Positions 50,396 through 58,104 of a DNA stretch of 64,000 bases are shown in pieces (within the stretch, counting starts at the first letter, position 1; each line of letters starts with the position of its first letter). The position numbers and the translations under genes are program-made. This DNA is from Enterococcaceae bacterium OF42-14pH9A (lineage in GTDB: Bacteria > Bacillota > Bacilli > Lactobacillales > Enterococcaceae): positions 1 to 64,000 of the forward strand of contig JAQEYU010000001.1 in assembly GCA_027692465.1 (NCBI GenBank), in the 5' to 3' direction. The notes under the pieces are model-generated. The model worked only from the letters and a program-made list of their open reading frames with translations. It had not been told where the DNA came from and ran no database searches.

Positions 50396-51529
50396 TTGGA
50401 ATTTAAACAAGCTGTTGTCACACAAAATGGCCGTGCATTAATGGCCAAATTATTAGCTGGGAAATCCACCCAGTTTACCAAAATCAAAGTTAGTTCAACT
50501 ATCTATCCAGATGCCCAGTTGGCTAACCTAACTGCCTTGACTAATATCAAGCAAGAAACATCTGCACAAGCCTACGGGAATAACACCGCTACGGTTTCAG
50601 TTGTTGGTGCAATTGAAAATACTGGTCTTCAGACAGGTTACTATATCAATACTGTTGGACTTTACGCAATGGATCCGGATAAAGGAGAAATTCTCTACTC
50701 GGTGTCCAGCGCTTCGGTTAATGGCTACATGCCACCGGACACGGGCGTCAGCAAGTCTGGATTTAACTTTAAAATCTATTCTGAGGTAGGAAATGCAAAC
50801 CAAGTTGATTTGACTGTTGATCCTGCGGCAGTTGCAACACATGCCGATATTTCAAATTTAAGAAACGATGTGGCGAAGCTGAAGCAGGCATGGTCTAACT
50901 CGTATGATGGACTGACTGATTTTTCTTTGTCTAATTCGAATAATTTCCTGGCGAATACCAAGTTTCCTAAAACTATTATTGGAGCTAATAACACCAATCA
51001 ATTATTCACAATGTATAGGCTCGAAGGGGACCAGACGTTTCGGGATTTAGGGATAACTGCTGGTACAAAAGTTTCCTTTATGGCAGATGTTGATATTACC
51101 GGAACAGAGTTCTCTGGTTCGATTCATATAAGATTTGGTTCTGATAAATGGATTTCTATGATGCCAGATGGTATATCTATCAATCTAATTCAAAGTGAAA
51201 AAATCCAAATTCGTGCTACGTTGATTGTTACGGAAAATTGGATGAATAACACATACGTGGATATTCGGTTAGCAAATGTCCCGAAGACTGTTACCGTCTA
51301 TATTGATAAATGCAAGATGTGTATTGGTGATTCTAAAATTTACACACCAAATCCTGCTGAAGCTACTGACCCGCTAGAAATTATGTTTAAATATCGAGGA
51401 TTAGCAGGATTAGAATCGAGTGATCCATCAGATTATATCTGGTCAATGACGAACGAATACATGAATTACTTATTTGCCACTAAAGCCGAATTAAATGATT
51501 TGGCTAGCCAAGTAACAGGAGGAATCTAA
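50396..51529 (+). CDS. Tail fibre protein (DUF3751-type N-terminus)
   Basis: A 377-residue protein: N-terminal VTQNGRALMAKLLAGKSTQFTKIKVSS, then TGYYINTVGLYAMDPDKGEILYSV, the phage tail-collar fibre fold that docks to the baseplate. A coiled stretch near residue 160 and a jelly-roll-like C-terminal domain (FSGSIHIRFGSDKWISM, TVYIDKCKMCIGDS) suggest receptor (carbohydrate) binding. TTG 50396 follows AAAGGGGAGA; the frame extends to 50327 but overlaps the XkdU gene. Confidence 0.88.
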   Translation: MEFKQAVVTQNGRALMAKLLAGKSTQFTKIKVSSTIYPDAQLANLTALTNIKQETSAQAYGNNTATVSVVGAIENTGLQTGYYINTVGLYAMDPDKGEILYSVSSASVNGYMPPDTGVSKSGFNFKIYSEVGNANQVDLTVDPAAVATHADISNLRNDVAKLKQAWSNSYDGLTDFSLSNSNNFLANTKFPKTIIGANNTNQLFTMYRLEGDQTFRDLGITAGTKVSFMADVDITGTEFSGSIHIRFGSDKWISMMPDGISINLIQSEKIQIRATLIVTENWMNNTYVDIRLANVPKTVTVYIDKCKMCIGDSKIYTPNPAEATDPLEIMFKYRGLAGLESSDPSDYIWSMTNEYMNYLFATKAELNDLASQVTGGI

Positions 51530-51530
51530 C

Positions 51531-51842
51531 ATGGATGGATTTAAAAATGTGTATGACACGCGAGATTTAACCAATTTACAGCCGATGCTTTGGCCAGAAG
51601 GGAAGCAGATCTTTAATCCTTATACTGAGGTGGACCCGCCATCTGATGCCAATATCAAGGTGACTGGATTTAATTTCAACACTCAGACCTGGCAATATAT
51701 GGAAGTGGCCACGCCAGAAGATGTACAGAATCAGGACCAGCAGCTGACTGATGCCATGATGGCGATTGCTGAATTGTACGAGCAAAAATTATTGTTAGAA
51801 AACCGTGTAGCAGAATTAGAAGCAATCGTATTGCCAAAATAG
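51531..51842 (+). CDS. Tail fibre-associated protein, 103 aa
   Basis: A 103-residue protein with a beta-like N-terminal domain (MLWPEGKQIFNPYTEVDPPSDANIKVTGFNFNTQ) and a C-terminal coiled coil (LTDAMMAIAELYEQKLLLENRVAELEAI). It may attach to or assemble the fibre. AGGAGG before ATG 51531. Confidence 0.75.
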   Translation: MDGFKNVYDTRDLTNLQPMLWPEGKQIFNPYTEVDPPSDANIKVTGFNFNTQTWQYMEVATPEDVQNQDQQLTDAMMAIAELYEQKLLLENRVAELEAIVLPK

Positions 51843-51858
51843 AAAGGAATGGTTGAAG

Positions 51859-51972
51859 TTGGTTAAAGTGTATGTGAACTTAATCAAAAAAGGGGCGAAG
51901 TCTATTGAGGACGTGCCGGAGGAAATTAGAAAAGAAGTGGAAGCAATCTTGGCTGCAGAAACTGCGGTTTAG
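51859..51972 (+). CDS. XkdX-like small protein, 37 aa (first copy)
   Basis: TTG 51859 follows AAAGGA. The product MVKVYVNLIKKGAKSIEDVP... ends in an acidic-helical tail. It is paralogous to the next small gene (shared VYxxLIxKGxKxIxDVPxxIR) and to XkdX/CD1375-type proteins placed after fibre genes of PBSX-like phages. Confidence 0.65.
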   Translation: MVKVYVNLIKKGAKSIEDVPEEIRKEVEAILAAETAV

Positions 51973-52009
51973 GATTGCTTTTTATTTACTACGAAGGGAG
52001 GTGAGAACT

Positions 52010-52138
52010 ATGGCAGTCGTATACGCAACCTTAATCATCAAAGGCAAGAAAGTCATTGGTGATGTACCAGCAGTGATTCGTGATCAAGTCAAAGAAATCT
52101 TGATTGACATGGAATTACCAGAGTTAGCTGGGGAATAG
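52010..52138 (+). CDS. XkdX/CD1375-like small protein, 42 aa (second copy)
   Basis: ATG 52010 follows GGGAGGTGAG. The product MAVVYATLIIKGKKVIGDVP... shares the VY-x2-LI-x-KG-x-K-x-I-x-DVP pattern with the gene just upstream, with the insertion of a different tail. Two copies suggest duplication and divergence. Confidence 0.72.
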   Translation: MAVVYATLIIKGKKVIGDVPAVIRDQVKEILIDMELPELAGE

Positions 52139-52139
52139 T

Positions 52140-52172
52140 GGGAGGGGCTTTTGCCTCTCTCTTTTTTTGAAA
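52140..52172 (+). terminator. Possible terminator after the small tail genes
   Basis: GGGAGGGGC and GCCTCTCTC form a G-U-containing stem before TTTTTTT (about 52140-52170). Confidence 0.55.
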
Positions 52173-52183
52173 GTTGGTGAGAT

Positions 52184-52573
52184 ATGAAAGATTTAAAACA
52201 ACGGATCCGCACCGATTGGCATTTCTTAGTGGTGGCGGTGACCACGGCGGCGATTGGTCTCAATTTCTTGGCGCATCCAGGACTATTAGACGACCATAGC
52301 GCCTACGCTTTTATTGTCAATGTGTTAGATGATGCTGTTTTCTCCGTGCCGATATCGGTTAGCGGAATCGTCGGTGTCATCTTATTTATTTTAAATATGA
52401 GACAGTTTCGTTCTTTTTTTCTAGTGGTTTATCAGTTTGTTTGGATGGTTTTGCTCTTAGCGTATGCCTGGCGAGCGGTTAGTGGCTTTCCGAATTCTAC
52501 TTGGATTATGGCTGCCTGTATGAATGCGGCCATTTTCTTTTTAGCCTTGTGGGGTGATGAGGATGTCGGATAA
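52184..52573 (+). CDS. Four-helix membrane protein of the lysis region, 129 aa
   Basis: About four membrane helices (FLVVAVTTAAIGLNFLAHPG, VFSVPISVSGIVGVILFIL, FFLVVYQFVWMVLLLAYAW, WIMAACMNAAIFFLAL), short loops. It could be an antiholin or an accessory of lysis but has no recognised family. It overlaps the following coiled-coil gene by 11 bases. Confidence 0.75.
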   Translation: MKDLKQRIRTDWHFLVVAVTTAAIGLNFLAHPGLLDDHSAYAFIVNVLDDAVFSVPISVSGIVGVILFILNMRQFRSFFLVVYQFVWMVLLLAYAWRAVSGFPNSTWIMAACMNAAIFFLALWGDEDVG

Positions 52574-52886
52574 TCAATTACTTTCCACGATTCTTGTGGC
52601 AGCCATTACGTCTAGCGGAACTTATTTAGCTACTCGTATCAAAGGGCGTTCAGATGTAGCAGCATCCCGAACAACCGTGGAATCTGTTTACGTGGCTGAG
52701 ATGCGAAAAATTATTGAGGATTACCAAAAAGAAAAAGAAGCTCTGAAAACAGAGAAAGAAAAACTCCAGGCCCTGGTAGAAAAAGTGCAGAAAATCAACC
52801 GTGAGTTGGAAGAAGATAATCGGCTATTAAAACAAGAGAACCGAGAGTTGAGAGAAGAAAATCAGATTTTGAAAGGTGGAAAATAG
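52563..52886 (+). CDS. Membrane-anchored coiled-coil protein, lysis cassette, 107 aa
   Basis: ATG 52563 follows GGGGTG six bases away. The product has an N-terminal hydrophobic segment (QLLSTILVAAITSSGTYLATR), then over 60 residues of coiled coil rich in Glu and Lys (EKEALKTEKEKLQALVEKV...). This topology resembles phage-tail-lysis accessory proteins; a spanin role is unlikely in Gram-positives. It overlaps the holin gene. Confidence 0.75.
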   Translation: MSDNQLLSTILVAAITSSGTYLATRIKGRSDVAASRTTVESVYVAEMRKIIEDYQKEKEALKTEKEKLQALVEKVQKINRELEEDNRLLKQENRELREENQILKGGK

Positions 52887-52887
52887 T

Positions 52888-53181
52888 ATGGATTTTTCGC
52901 AGTTTTTAGTCCCGGGAGTAGTCGTTGGTTGTTTGGTCATCGGCTACTGCCTGAAGCGCATTGAAGCCTTAAAAATTAATGACTACATTCCAACCATTCT
53001 GGCATTGTCCGGCGCAATTATTGGCGGCTTGCTGAATGGTTTTTATGTGGAGACAGTTATTGCTGGTGCCATTAGCGGACTGGCATCAACAGGGCTACAT
53101 CAAGCCTTCACTCGTTTTATGGATGGTTTGAGTGGAGAAGTAGGCTCAGTGGACAAAGATGACCAAGAAAATAATGTATAG
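52888..53181 (+). CDS. Holin (phage holin 5_2-like)
   Basis: A 97-residue protein with two or three helices (LVPGVVVGCLVIGYCLKR, YIPTILALSGAIIGGLLNGF, VETVIAGAISGLASTGLHQ) and an acidic tail. The YCLKxxxxIxDYIP pattern matches phage holin family 5. It releases the endolysin. ATG 52888 follows AAAGGTGG. Confidence 0.88.
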   Translation: MDFSQFLVPGVVVGCLVIGYCLKRIEALKINDYIPTILALSGAIIGGLLNGFYVETVIAGAISGLASTGLHQAFTRFMDGLSGEVGSVDKDDQENNV

Positions 53182-53193
53182 GAGGTATGTGTG

Positions 53194-53898
53194 ATGGCAG
53201 GAAGTGTTCAAAAGTTTATTGACCGCATGAAATACTGGTGCACATCTGTGAGTTTGGGATATGACCAAAGCAATCGTCAAGATTTTCGGGATGGCGGGGA
53301 GACGGACTGTTCGGCCCTAGTGATCTATGCTTTGAAAGAAGCTGGATTTAGCACGGGTAGTGCATCTTACACCGGAAACATGCGATCGAATCTAACTGCA
53401 CGAGGGTGGAAGGTAGTAGCCGTTAATGGGAATCCTCAAGCAGGGGACATCCTTCTAAATGATGTCAACCATGTGGCAGTCTACATTGGCGGTGGTAAGC
53501 TTGCTCAAGCATCGATTGATGAAAACGGACGGATTACTGGTGGTAAAGGCGGAGACCAATCGGGTCGAGAAACCAATATCAGCAATTATTACAACTATCC
53601 GTGGAACTGCTATCTGAGATGGACAGGAACTTCAGATGCCGGGAACTCAACGCCACCGTTAAGTACAGGAGGGAAGATTAAAATGAAAAGTTTTAAGACT
53701 AAGGAAGTCCTGCAACTGCGGAAATCTCCTAGCACATCAGCTGCTAAGATTGCATCAAATATGCCAAAAGGAACAGTCATCAAATTTGATGATGTGGTAA
53801 TCTCTGGAGGCTATATCTGGGCAGTACAACCACGAGGAGATGGTTCTAAAGGCTATGCAGCGATTGGACCAATCACCGCATACGGCACAATTTCATAA
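53194..53898 (+). CDS. Endolysin (Amidase_5-like) with SH3-type end
   Basis: A 234-residue lysin. Residues 1-150 form an NlpC/P60-like (Amidase_5) domain: DCSALVIYALKEAGF with the active Cys (about residue 37), and NHVAVYIGGGKLAQASID with His. The C-terminal domain (SFKTKEVLQLRKSPSTSAAKIA... GYIWAVQPRGDGSKGYAAIG) is SH3-like, binding the wall. No signal peptide, so it needs the holin. ATG 53194 follows GGAGG at seven bases. Confidence 0.9.
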   Translation: MAGSVQKFIDRMKYWCTSVSLGYDQSNRQDFRDGGETDCSALVIYALKEAGFSTGSASYTGNMRSNLTARGWKVVAVNGNPQAGDILLNDVNHVAVYIGGGKLAQASIDENGRITGGKGGDQSGRETNISNYYNYPWNCYLRWTGTSDAGNSTPPLSTGGKIKMKSFKTKEVLQLRKSPSTSAAKIASNMPKGTVIKFDDVVISGGYIWAVQPRGDGSKGYAAIGPITAYGTIS

Positions 53899-53939
53899 AA
53901 AATAGCCCCCGGATAGTTCCGAGGGCAGTACATACGAAC

Positions 53940-53977
53940 CCCTCCTGCTCTTAATTGAGTAGGAGGGATTATTTTTG
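53940..53977 (+). terminator. Terminator after the lysis genes
   Basis: CCCTCCTGCTC pairs with GAGTAGGAGGG around TTAATT, then ATTATTTTTG. A second hairpin (GCCCCCGGA with TCCGAGGGC, about 53906-53926) precedes it. It separates the lysis genes from the convergent lipoprotein gene. Confidence 0.8.
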
Positions 53978-54457
53978 CTATCTGACTTTTGTAAAATCCA
54001 TGTTTCCATTAATATCCAAAATATTACCTTTGCGTAGGCTATATGACTTCAGTTCATCAGCTGTTTCTTTGTCTTCACCTTTAGGGAATAACCATTCATG
54101 TTTATACTTCATATCTTTTTCTGCCTGCTCATCATCAAAAAGAGAAAAAGCAACATCTTCTTCTCCAGGAAGAGTAATATCGTACGCACCTGGTTCAAGA
54201 TCTTCACCAACAACTACACGACCAGATAATGTAACTTTTTCTCCAGTTTCTACTTTTGCCATTCCACCCTGTTCCTTTTCGAGATCAGCGATATGAGCTT
54301 CTAGCGATTCAATAGTAGCTGAATTTTCAGTTGTTTGTTTTTGCATTGATTCAATAGTTTTGGACTGCTCGGTCACTTGCTTCTCAGCTTCCCCGTTAGA
54401 ACAGCCACCTAAAATTAACAGACTAAACAATGCAATACCCGTTAAACACTTTTTCAT
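53978..54457 (-). CDS. Lipoprotein, likely lysogenic-conversion gene, 159 aa
   Basis: The start has a lipoprotein signal peptide (MKKCLTGIALFSLLILGGC; lipobox LGGC, Cys about 19). Then a coiled coil (KTIESMQKQTTENSATIESLEAHI) and a beta domain (VTLSGRVVVGEDLEPGAYDI). Together these suggest a surface-anchored protein. It sits between the endolysin and attR, on the opposite strand, the usual place for lysogenic-conversion cargo. TTGAGGTG precedes ATG 54457. Host function unknown; it may block superinfection or act at the surface. Confidence 0.85.
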   Translation of the reverse strand: MKKCLTGIALFSLLILGGCSNGEAEKQVTEQSKTIESMQKQTTENSATIESLEAHIADLEKEQGGMAKVETGEKVTLSGRVVVGEDLEPGAYDITLPGEEDVAFSLFDDEQAEKDMKYKHEWLFPKGEDKETADELKSYSLRKGNILDINGNMDFTKVR

Positions 54458-54502
54458 ACATACACCTCAATTCATTTTGATATAAAAAGTGTATCACACG
54501 AA

Positions 54503-54523
54503 GGGGGCAAAAAGGGGGCAAAA
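54503..54523. repeat. Integrase arm-site repeat, right copy
   Basis: Identical 21 bases to 12425-12445 (GGGGGCAAAAA followed by GGGGGCAAAA). Together they bracket the prophage. Confidence 0.7.
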
Positions 54524-54636
54524 GTAGTAATACTTTGTCAGATTATCGTGTTTTTTGTAAAAAGTTTCTACTGTTATTTAGCATTATTTTGTTGATTTTA
54601 CGGGCTTTTCCGACAATGGCAAAAGTTGTGGGAAAT

Positions 54637-54666
54637 CCTTGGGATCCGATGGGTGCACTGGCGTAA
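54637..54666. other. attR: right prophage junction with second copy of the PepC end
   Basis: Encodes PWDPMGALA-stop, as in attL, with five of ten codons changed silently. It has no start codon or ribosome site, so it is not a gene. The stretch 54524-54636 is AT-rich and unremarkable phage DNA; the native pepC terminator follows. Confidence 0.75.
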
Positions 54667-54712
54667 AGAGCCTAACCGCAGGATTCAGCCCAGAGCTTCA
54701 ATGCTTTAACAA

Positions 54713-54757
54713 CAGAGGGACTCATCACGATACCGTCGTGGAGCCCTCTGTTTTTTT
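54713..54757 (+). terminator. Native terminator of pepC, separated by the prophage
   Basis: CAGAGGG (54713-54719) pairs with CCCTCTG (54744-54750), with an inner stem CACGA/TCGTG, followed by TTTTTTT. It lies 47 bases after the displaced PepC end, so it was pepC's terminator before integration. Confidence 0.85.
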
Positions 54758-54900
54758 ACGCTTTTCAAGAGCTTCTTTAGCCGGAAGCATAACTGAAAAC
54801 GGGAGGAGGATCTTTTGAGAGCTTGAGCAGGCCGGCTATTCGGCAAAAACGAAAAAGCAGATAGCTTTCATTTTTCAGAAAGATTTCCGAGTTTCCTGAA

Positions 54901-54929
54901 AAGACATTTGTTCTGTCTTTCGCTATAAT
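54901..54929 (+). promoter_or_regulatory. Promoter of the cystine transporter gene
   Basis: AAGACA (54901-54906), 17-base spacer, TATAAT (54924-54929). The 190-base leader before ATG 55123 holds a hairpin CTGATAA/TTATCAG (about 54950-54970) but no riboswitch or T-box I can recognise. Confidence 0.55.
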
Positions 54930-55122
54930 AAAAGCGTCACTGATAATAAGTAAGTTATCAGAGTGAACTGTTGAAGAATGGTCACTGGGAACCTTTACTT
55001 CCTTTGACGGACTTGTCATTTAATAACTCTGCCTTGTTGTCTGAAGCCGGTCTGTCGTTGTCCGTCCCGATGACGCAGTCTGTTTGTGTGGGCAAAATGG
55101 CGGAAAAAGAAAGGTTGATTCT

Positions 55123-56511
55123 ATGACAACTCTGCTCATTGTACTCATTTTAGTCGTCTTTGCGGCGGCGCTGTATGTCTTTTATCGGATGCAGCAAAAA
55201 CACCTGAAATTCTCCACCCGGGTATTCTCGGCCCTGTTCGCCGGGATCGTCTTCGGGGGTGCACTGCAGCTGATCTTCGGGACGGAAGATCAAGTGGTGA
55301 CCGGTGCGTTGGAATGGATGAAGATCGTCGGTAACGGCTATGTGGCATTTTTGCAAATGCTGGTCATGCCGCTGGTGTTCGTCTCGATTGTTTGTGCCTT
55401 TACCCGGATGAGGGAAAGTAACCAGCTGGGCAAAATCAGCTTCACTGTGCTGGCGGTTCTGCTCAGTACGACTGCCATCGCAGCTTTGATCGGGATCGGG
55501 TCCACGATGCTTTTCGGTCTGGACGGCGCTTCCTTTACGCAGGGCTCGGCGGAAACTGCTCGGATCGCAGAATTAGCTGAACGCCAGACAGAAGTTGCGG
55601 CTTTGTCGATTCCCGAACAGATCCTGTCCTTTATTCCCAAAAATGTTTTCGCCGATTTGGCGGGCACACGTCCCACTAGTACAATCGGGGTCGTGATCTT
55701 CGCAGCTTTTGTCGGCGTGGCCTACCTGGGTGTTAAACGCAAAGCGCCCAAAGAAGCCCAGACTTTTTCTGATTTGATGGACAGTCTTTACAAGATCGTG
55801 ATGCGCATTGTGACGCTGGTGATGCGCTTGACACCGTATGGGGTATTTGCATTGATGACCAACGTTTTGGCTTCCAGTAATTTCAAAGCCATCGTCAATC
55901 TTGGCAAATTCATCCTGGCCTCTTACTCCGCGCTGATTGTGGTGATGCTGGTACATTTGCTGCTGCTGGCGTTTGTCAAAGTCAATCCGGTCACGTATCT
56001 GAAAAAAGCTTTGCCGGTGCTGAGCTTTGCTTTTACTTCCCGTTCTTCGGCAGGTGCGATGCCGTTGAATATCGAAACCCAGACTAAGGCTTTCGGTGTA
56101 GATGATGCGACGGCCAATTTTGCGGCCAGCTTTGGGATCTCGATTGGTCAAAACGGCTGTGCCGGTGTTTATCCGGCTATGTTGGCGACCATCGTGGCAC
56201 CGATAGCCGGCGTCAACGTTTTCAGTCTTGAGTTCATTTTGATGTTGGTAGCGATCGTGACGATCAGTTCCTTTGGTGTAGCCGGTGTCGGCGGTGGCGC
56301 AACTTTTGCCTCCTTGATCGTTTTGGGAGCGATGAACCTGCCGATTGCAATTGTCGGTCTGGTAATCTCCGTGGAACCTTTGATCGACATGGCCCGGACG
56401 GCTATCAATGTTTCTGACAGTATGGTCGCCGGCATCGTAACCAGTGCCCGGATCAAGGAATTGGATCGCAGCGTTCTGGAAGATCCGAATGCAGTAATCG
56501 ACGCACAATAA
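55123..56511 (+). CDS. tcyP: L-cystine/dicarboxylate symporter (TcyP-like)
   Basis: A 462-residue DAACS-family carrier with eight membrane helices. Conserved parts are MVMPLVFVSIVCAFTRM, the SSAGAMPLN re-entrant loop (about residue 300, SFAFTSRSSAGAMPLN) and AASFGISIGQNGCAG. Its closest pattern is TcyP, which takes up cystine. ATG 55123 follows AAAGG; the frame extends to 55084 without a site. It is followed by a double-hairpin terminator. Confidence 0.88.
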   Translation: MTTLLIVLILVVFAAALYVFYRMQQKHLKFSTRVFSALFAGIVFGGALQLIFGTEDQVVTGALEWMKIVGNGYVAFLQMLVMPLVFVSIVCAFTRMRESNQLGKISFTVLAVLLSTTAIAALIGIGSTMLFGLDGASFTQGSAETARIAELAERQTEVAALSIPEQILSFIPKNVFADLAGTRPTSTIGVVIFAAFVGVAYLGVKRKAPKEAQTFSDLMDSLYKIVMRIVTLVMRLTPYGVFALMTNVLASSNFKAIVNLGKFILASYSALIVVMLVHLLLLAFVKVNPVTYLKKALPVLSFAFTSRSSAGAMPLNIETQTKAFGVDDATANFAASFGISIGQNGCAGVYPAMLATIVAPIAGVNVFSLEFILMLVAIVTISSFGVAGVGGGATFASLIVLGAMNLPIAIVGLVISVEPLIDMARTAINVSDSMVAGIVTSARIKELDRSVLEDPNAVIDAQ

Positions 56512-56526
56512 AAACAAGCAAAAAAG

Positions 56527-56596
56527 CCCGAATCAAGGGGCAAGGATCAGTAAACTACTGATCTTTACAGAATCCCTTGATCCGGGACATTTTTTT
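56527..56596 (+). terminator. Terminator after tcyP
   Basis: CCCGAATCAAGGG (56527-56539) pairs with CCCTTGATCCGGG (56574-56586), with an inner hairpin GATCAG-TAAACTA-CTGATC, then T run 56590-56596. Confidence 0.85.
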
Positions 56597-56649
56597 ATAA
56601 GCGGGCAAAAGCCCTCAGTAAAAAGGAAGACGAAATAAGCAGATACGCC

Positions 56650-56760
56650 CTAATACTGTTCTTTATGTAACTCCGGGTCCCGCTCATCCAGAATCTGAAA
56701 GGTCAAATCGATCAAATACAGCAGACAGCAGGTCAAAAGGCCGATCAGCAGATAAAACAT
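56650..56760 (-). CDS. Tiny membrane protein, 36 aa
   Basis: ATG 56760 on the minus strand follows GGAGA; the product has one helix (FYLLIGLLTCCLLYLIDLTF) and a charged end (LDERDPELHKEQY). Too short for standard gene tracks, but topology and ribosome site are good. No homologue known. Confidence 0.55.
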   Translation of the reverse strand: MFYLLIGLLTCCLLYLIDLTFQILDERDPELHKEQY

Positions 56761-56882
56761 CGTTATCATCTCCAGCGTGATTTTTTCAAACGACGGCAAA
56801 GGACAGCGCCGTCATGTTATCTTCTATTATTATAACCCGTTTTCATATTTTGTGAAGGGCGCTTTTTTTCGTCTTTTTTTAG

Positions 56883-57041
56883 GGCGTGTCTGAAAACTCC
56901 AGTGGCAGATATTTTGGTCCTTTTCACCGTAATCTACGTCGTAAATGCGCAGCTTTGCACCACATAAGCTGCGCTTTACTCCTTGATTTTGGCCAAAAGT
57001 TCGCAAAAATCTGGATCCCCCCAGAGTTTTCAGACACGCGC
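56883..57041. mobile_element. MITE-like element with 16-bp inverted ends
   Basis: GCGTGTCTGAAAACTC (56884-56899) is exactly inverted at 57024-57039 as GAGTTTTCAGACACGC; the repeats extend imperfectly inward (AGATATTTT against AGATTTTTG). The 160-base element has no gene and is flanked by TAG on both sides (56880-56882; 57042-57044), a possible 3-base target duplication. The rest of 56761-57312 shows no gene. Confidence 0.6.
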
Positions 57042-57312
57042 TAGTTTGACTTGATAAGATAAAAGCCGCTCGTGCGCCGGGCTGATTGACAGATGAGCTG
57101 ACTCCGAAGTCTTCGGAGTGTGATTTGATTTCAAGTGTCCGGTGCCTACGCGGTTTCTGCGGATCTCTGTAAAAATGGTCACAATCTTAAGACGATTTTA
57201 CAAGTTTCTGCTATACTCAATAGTAACAAGGGTACTAAGAGATAGGAAACCTGCCGCTGGTTCGGCAGTGGACCGGCCCGAAATCAAAGCAGCAAAAGGT
57301 GGAGAAGACAAG

Positions 57313-58104
57313 ATGGCAGAACGATTGATCAACCTGCAGGGAGCAGCGAATGTCCGGGATCTTGGGGGCTATCGCAACCAAGAGGGCGAAGCTGTGCGCT
57401 TCAAAAAAGCGGTGCGTTCGGCGGCGATTTCCCAGCTGACGGCAGCCGATACAGAACAGTTGGCGGCATACGGCATTGTAAAAGTAGTGGATTTTCGTTC
57501 CACCGCAGAACAGTCTAAAGAGCCGGATGTCAAGATCCCTCACGCCGAAAATATCTTCTTGCCGATCTTTAAAGAAGATGAGACTGAGGTTTCGGCAGCC
57601 CCCCGCACATTGATGGAGCAGATTCAGGCGGGAATGGACGCAGCTTCTCAGATGCGGAAAGTTTACCGTCATTTCATCGAAGAAGACTATTCGCGGGCTT
57701 CTTACCGCCGCTTTATCGAGATTTTGTTGGAAAACGAGGCACCGGATACCGGGGTATTGTTCCATTGCACCGCCGGCAAAGATCGGACCGGTTTTGGTGC
57801 GGCCCTGATCTTATCCATCTTGAAGGTGGACCAAGAGACAATCATGGAAAACTACTTGGAAACCAATCGCAATATGGTACAAAAGACCGCTGAGATGCTC
57901 AAACAGGCGCAGGCGGCCGGGGCTCCGGAAGTGATGCTGGACGGGATTAAGGAACTGATGAAAGCTGATCAAAGCTATCTGACAGAAAGTTTTGCAGCAA
58001 TTGCCGAAAATTACGGCGACATGAGCGGCTTTTTGAAAAACGGACTAAAACTGTCGAAAGAAGATCTGACAGATTTCCATAAGCTTTACACGGCGCTCTC
58101 TTGA
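57313..58104 (+). CDS. Tyrosine-protein phosphatase (LipA/Y_phosphatase3-like)
   Basis: A 263-residue dual-specificity-like phosphatase. The start is LQGAANVRDLGGY (the conserved NFRDLGG motif), then VKVVDFRSTAEQSKEPD, and the P-loop LFHCTAGKDRTGFGAA (Cys-x5-Arg, about residue 155). Such enzymes act on phosphotyrosine or phosphoinositides. ATG 57313 is chosen with AAGGTGGAG upstream; the frame is open to 57142 through leader sequence. Confidence 0.92.
   Translation: MAERLINLQGAANVRDLGGYRNQEGEAVRFKKAVRSAAISQLTAADTEQLAAYGIVKVVDFRSTAEQSKEPDVKIPHAENIFLPIFKEDETEVSAAPRTLMEQIQAGMDAASQMRKVYRHFIEEDYSRASYRRFIEILLENEAPDTGVLFHCTAGKDRTGFGAALILSILKVDQETIMENYLETNRNMVQKTAEMLKQAQAAGAPEVMLDGIKELMKADQSYLTESFAAIAENYGDMSGFLKNGLKLSKEDLTDFHKLYTALS

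Noticed and set aside
54601-54666. Short frame ending WDPMGALA as a separate gene
   Set aside because: It is the duplicated PepC end at the junction; no start site.
55573-56517. 314-aa minus-strand frame over tcyP
   Set aside because: His/Gln/Arg-rich composition typical of antisense frames; tcyP is certain.
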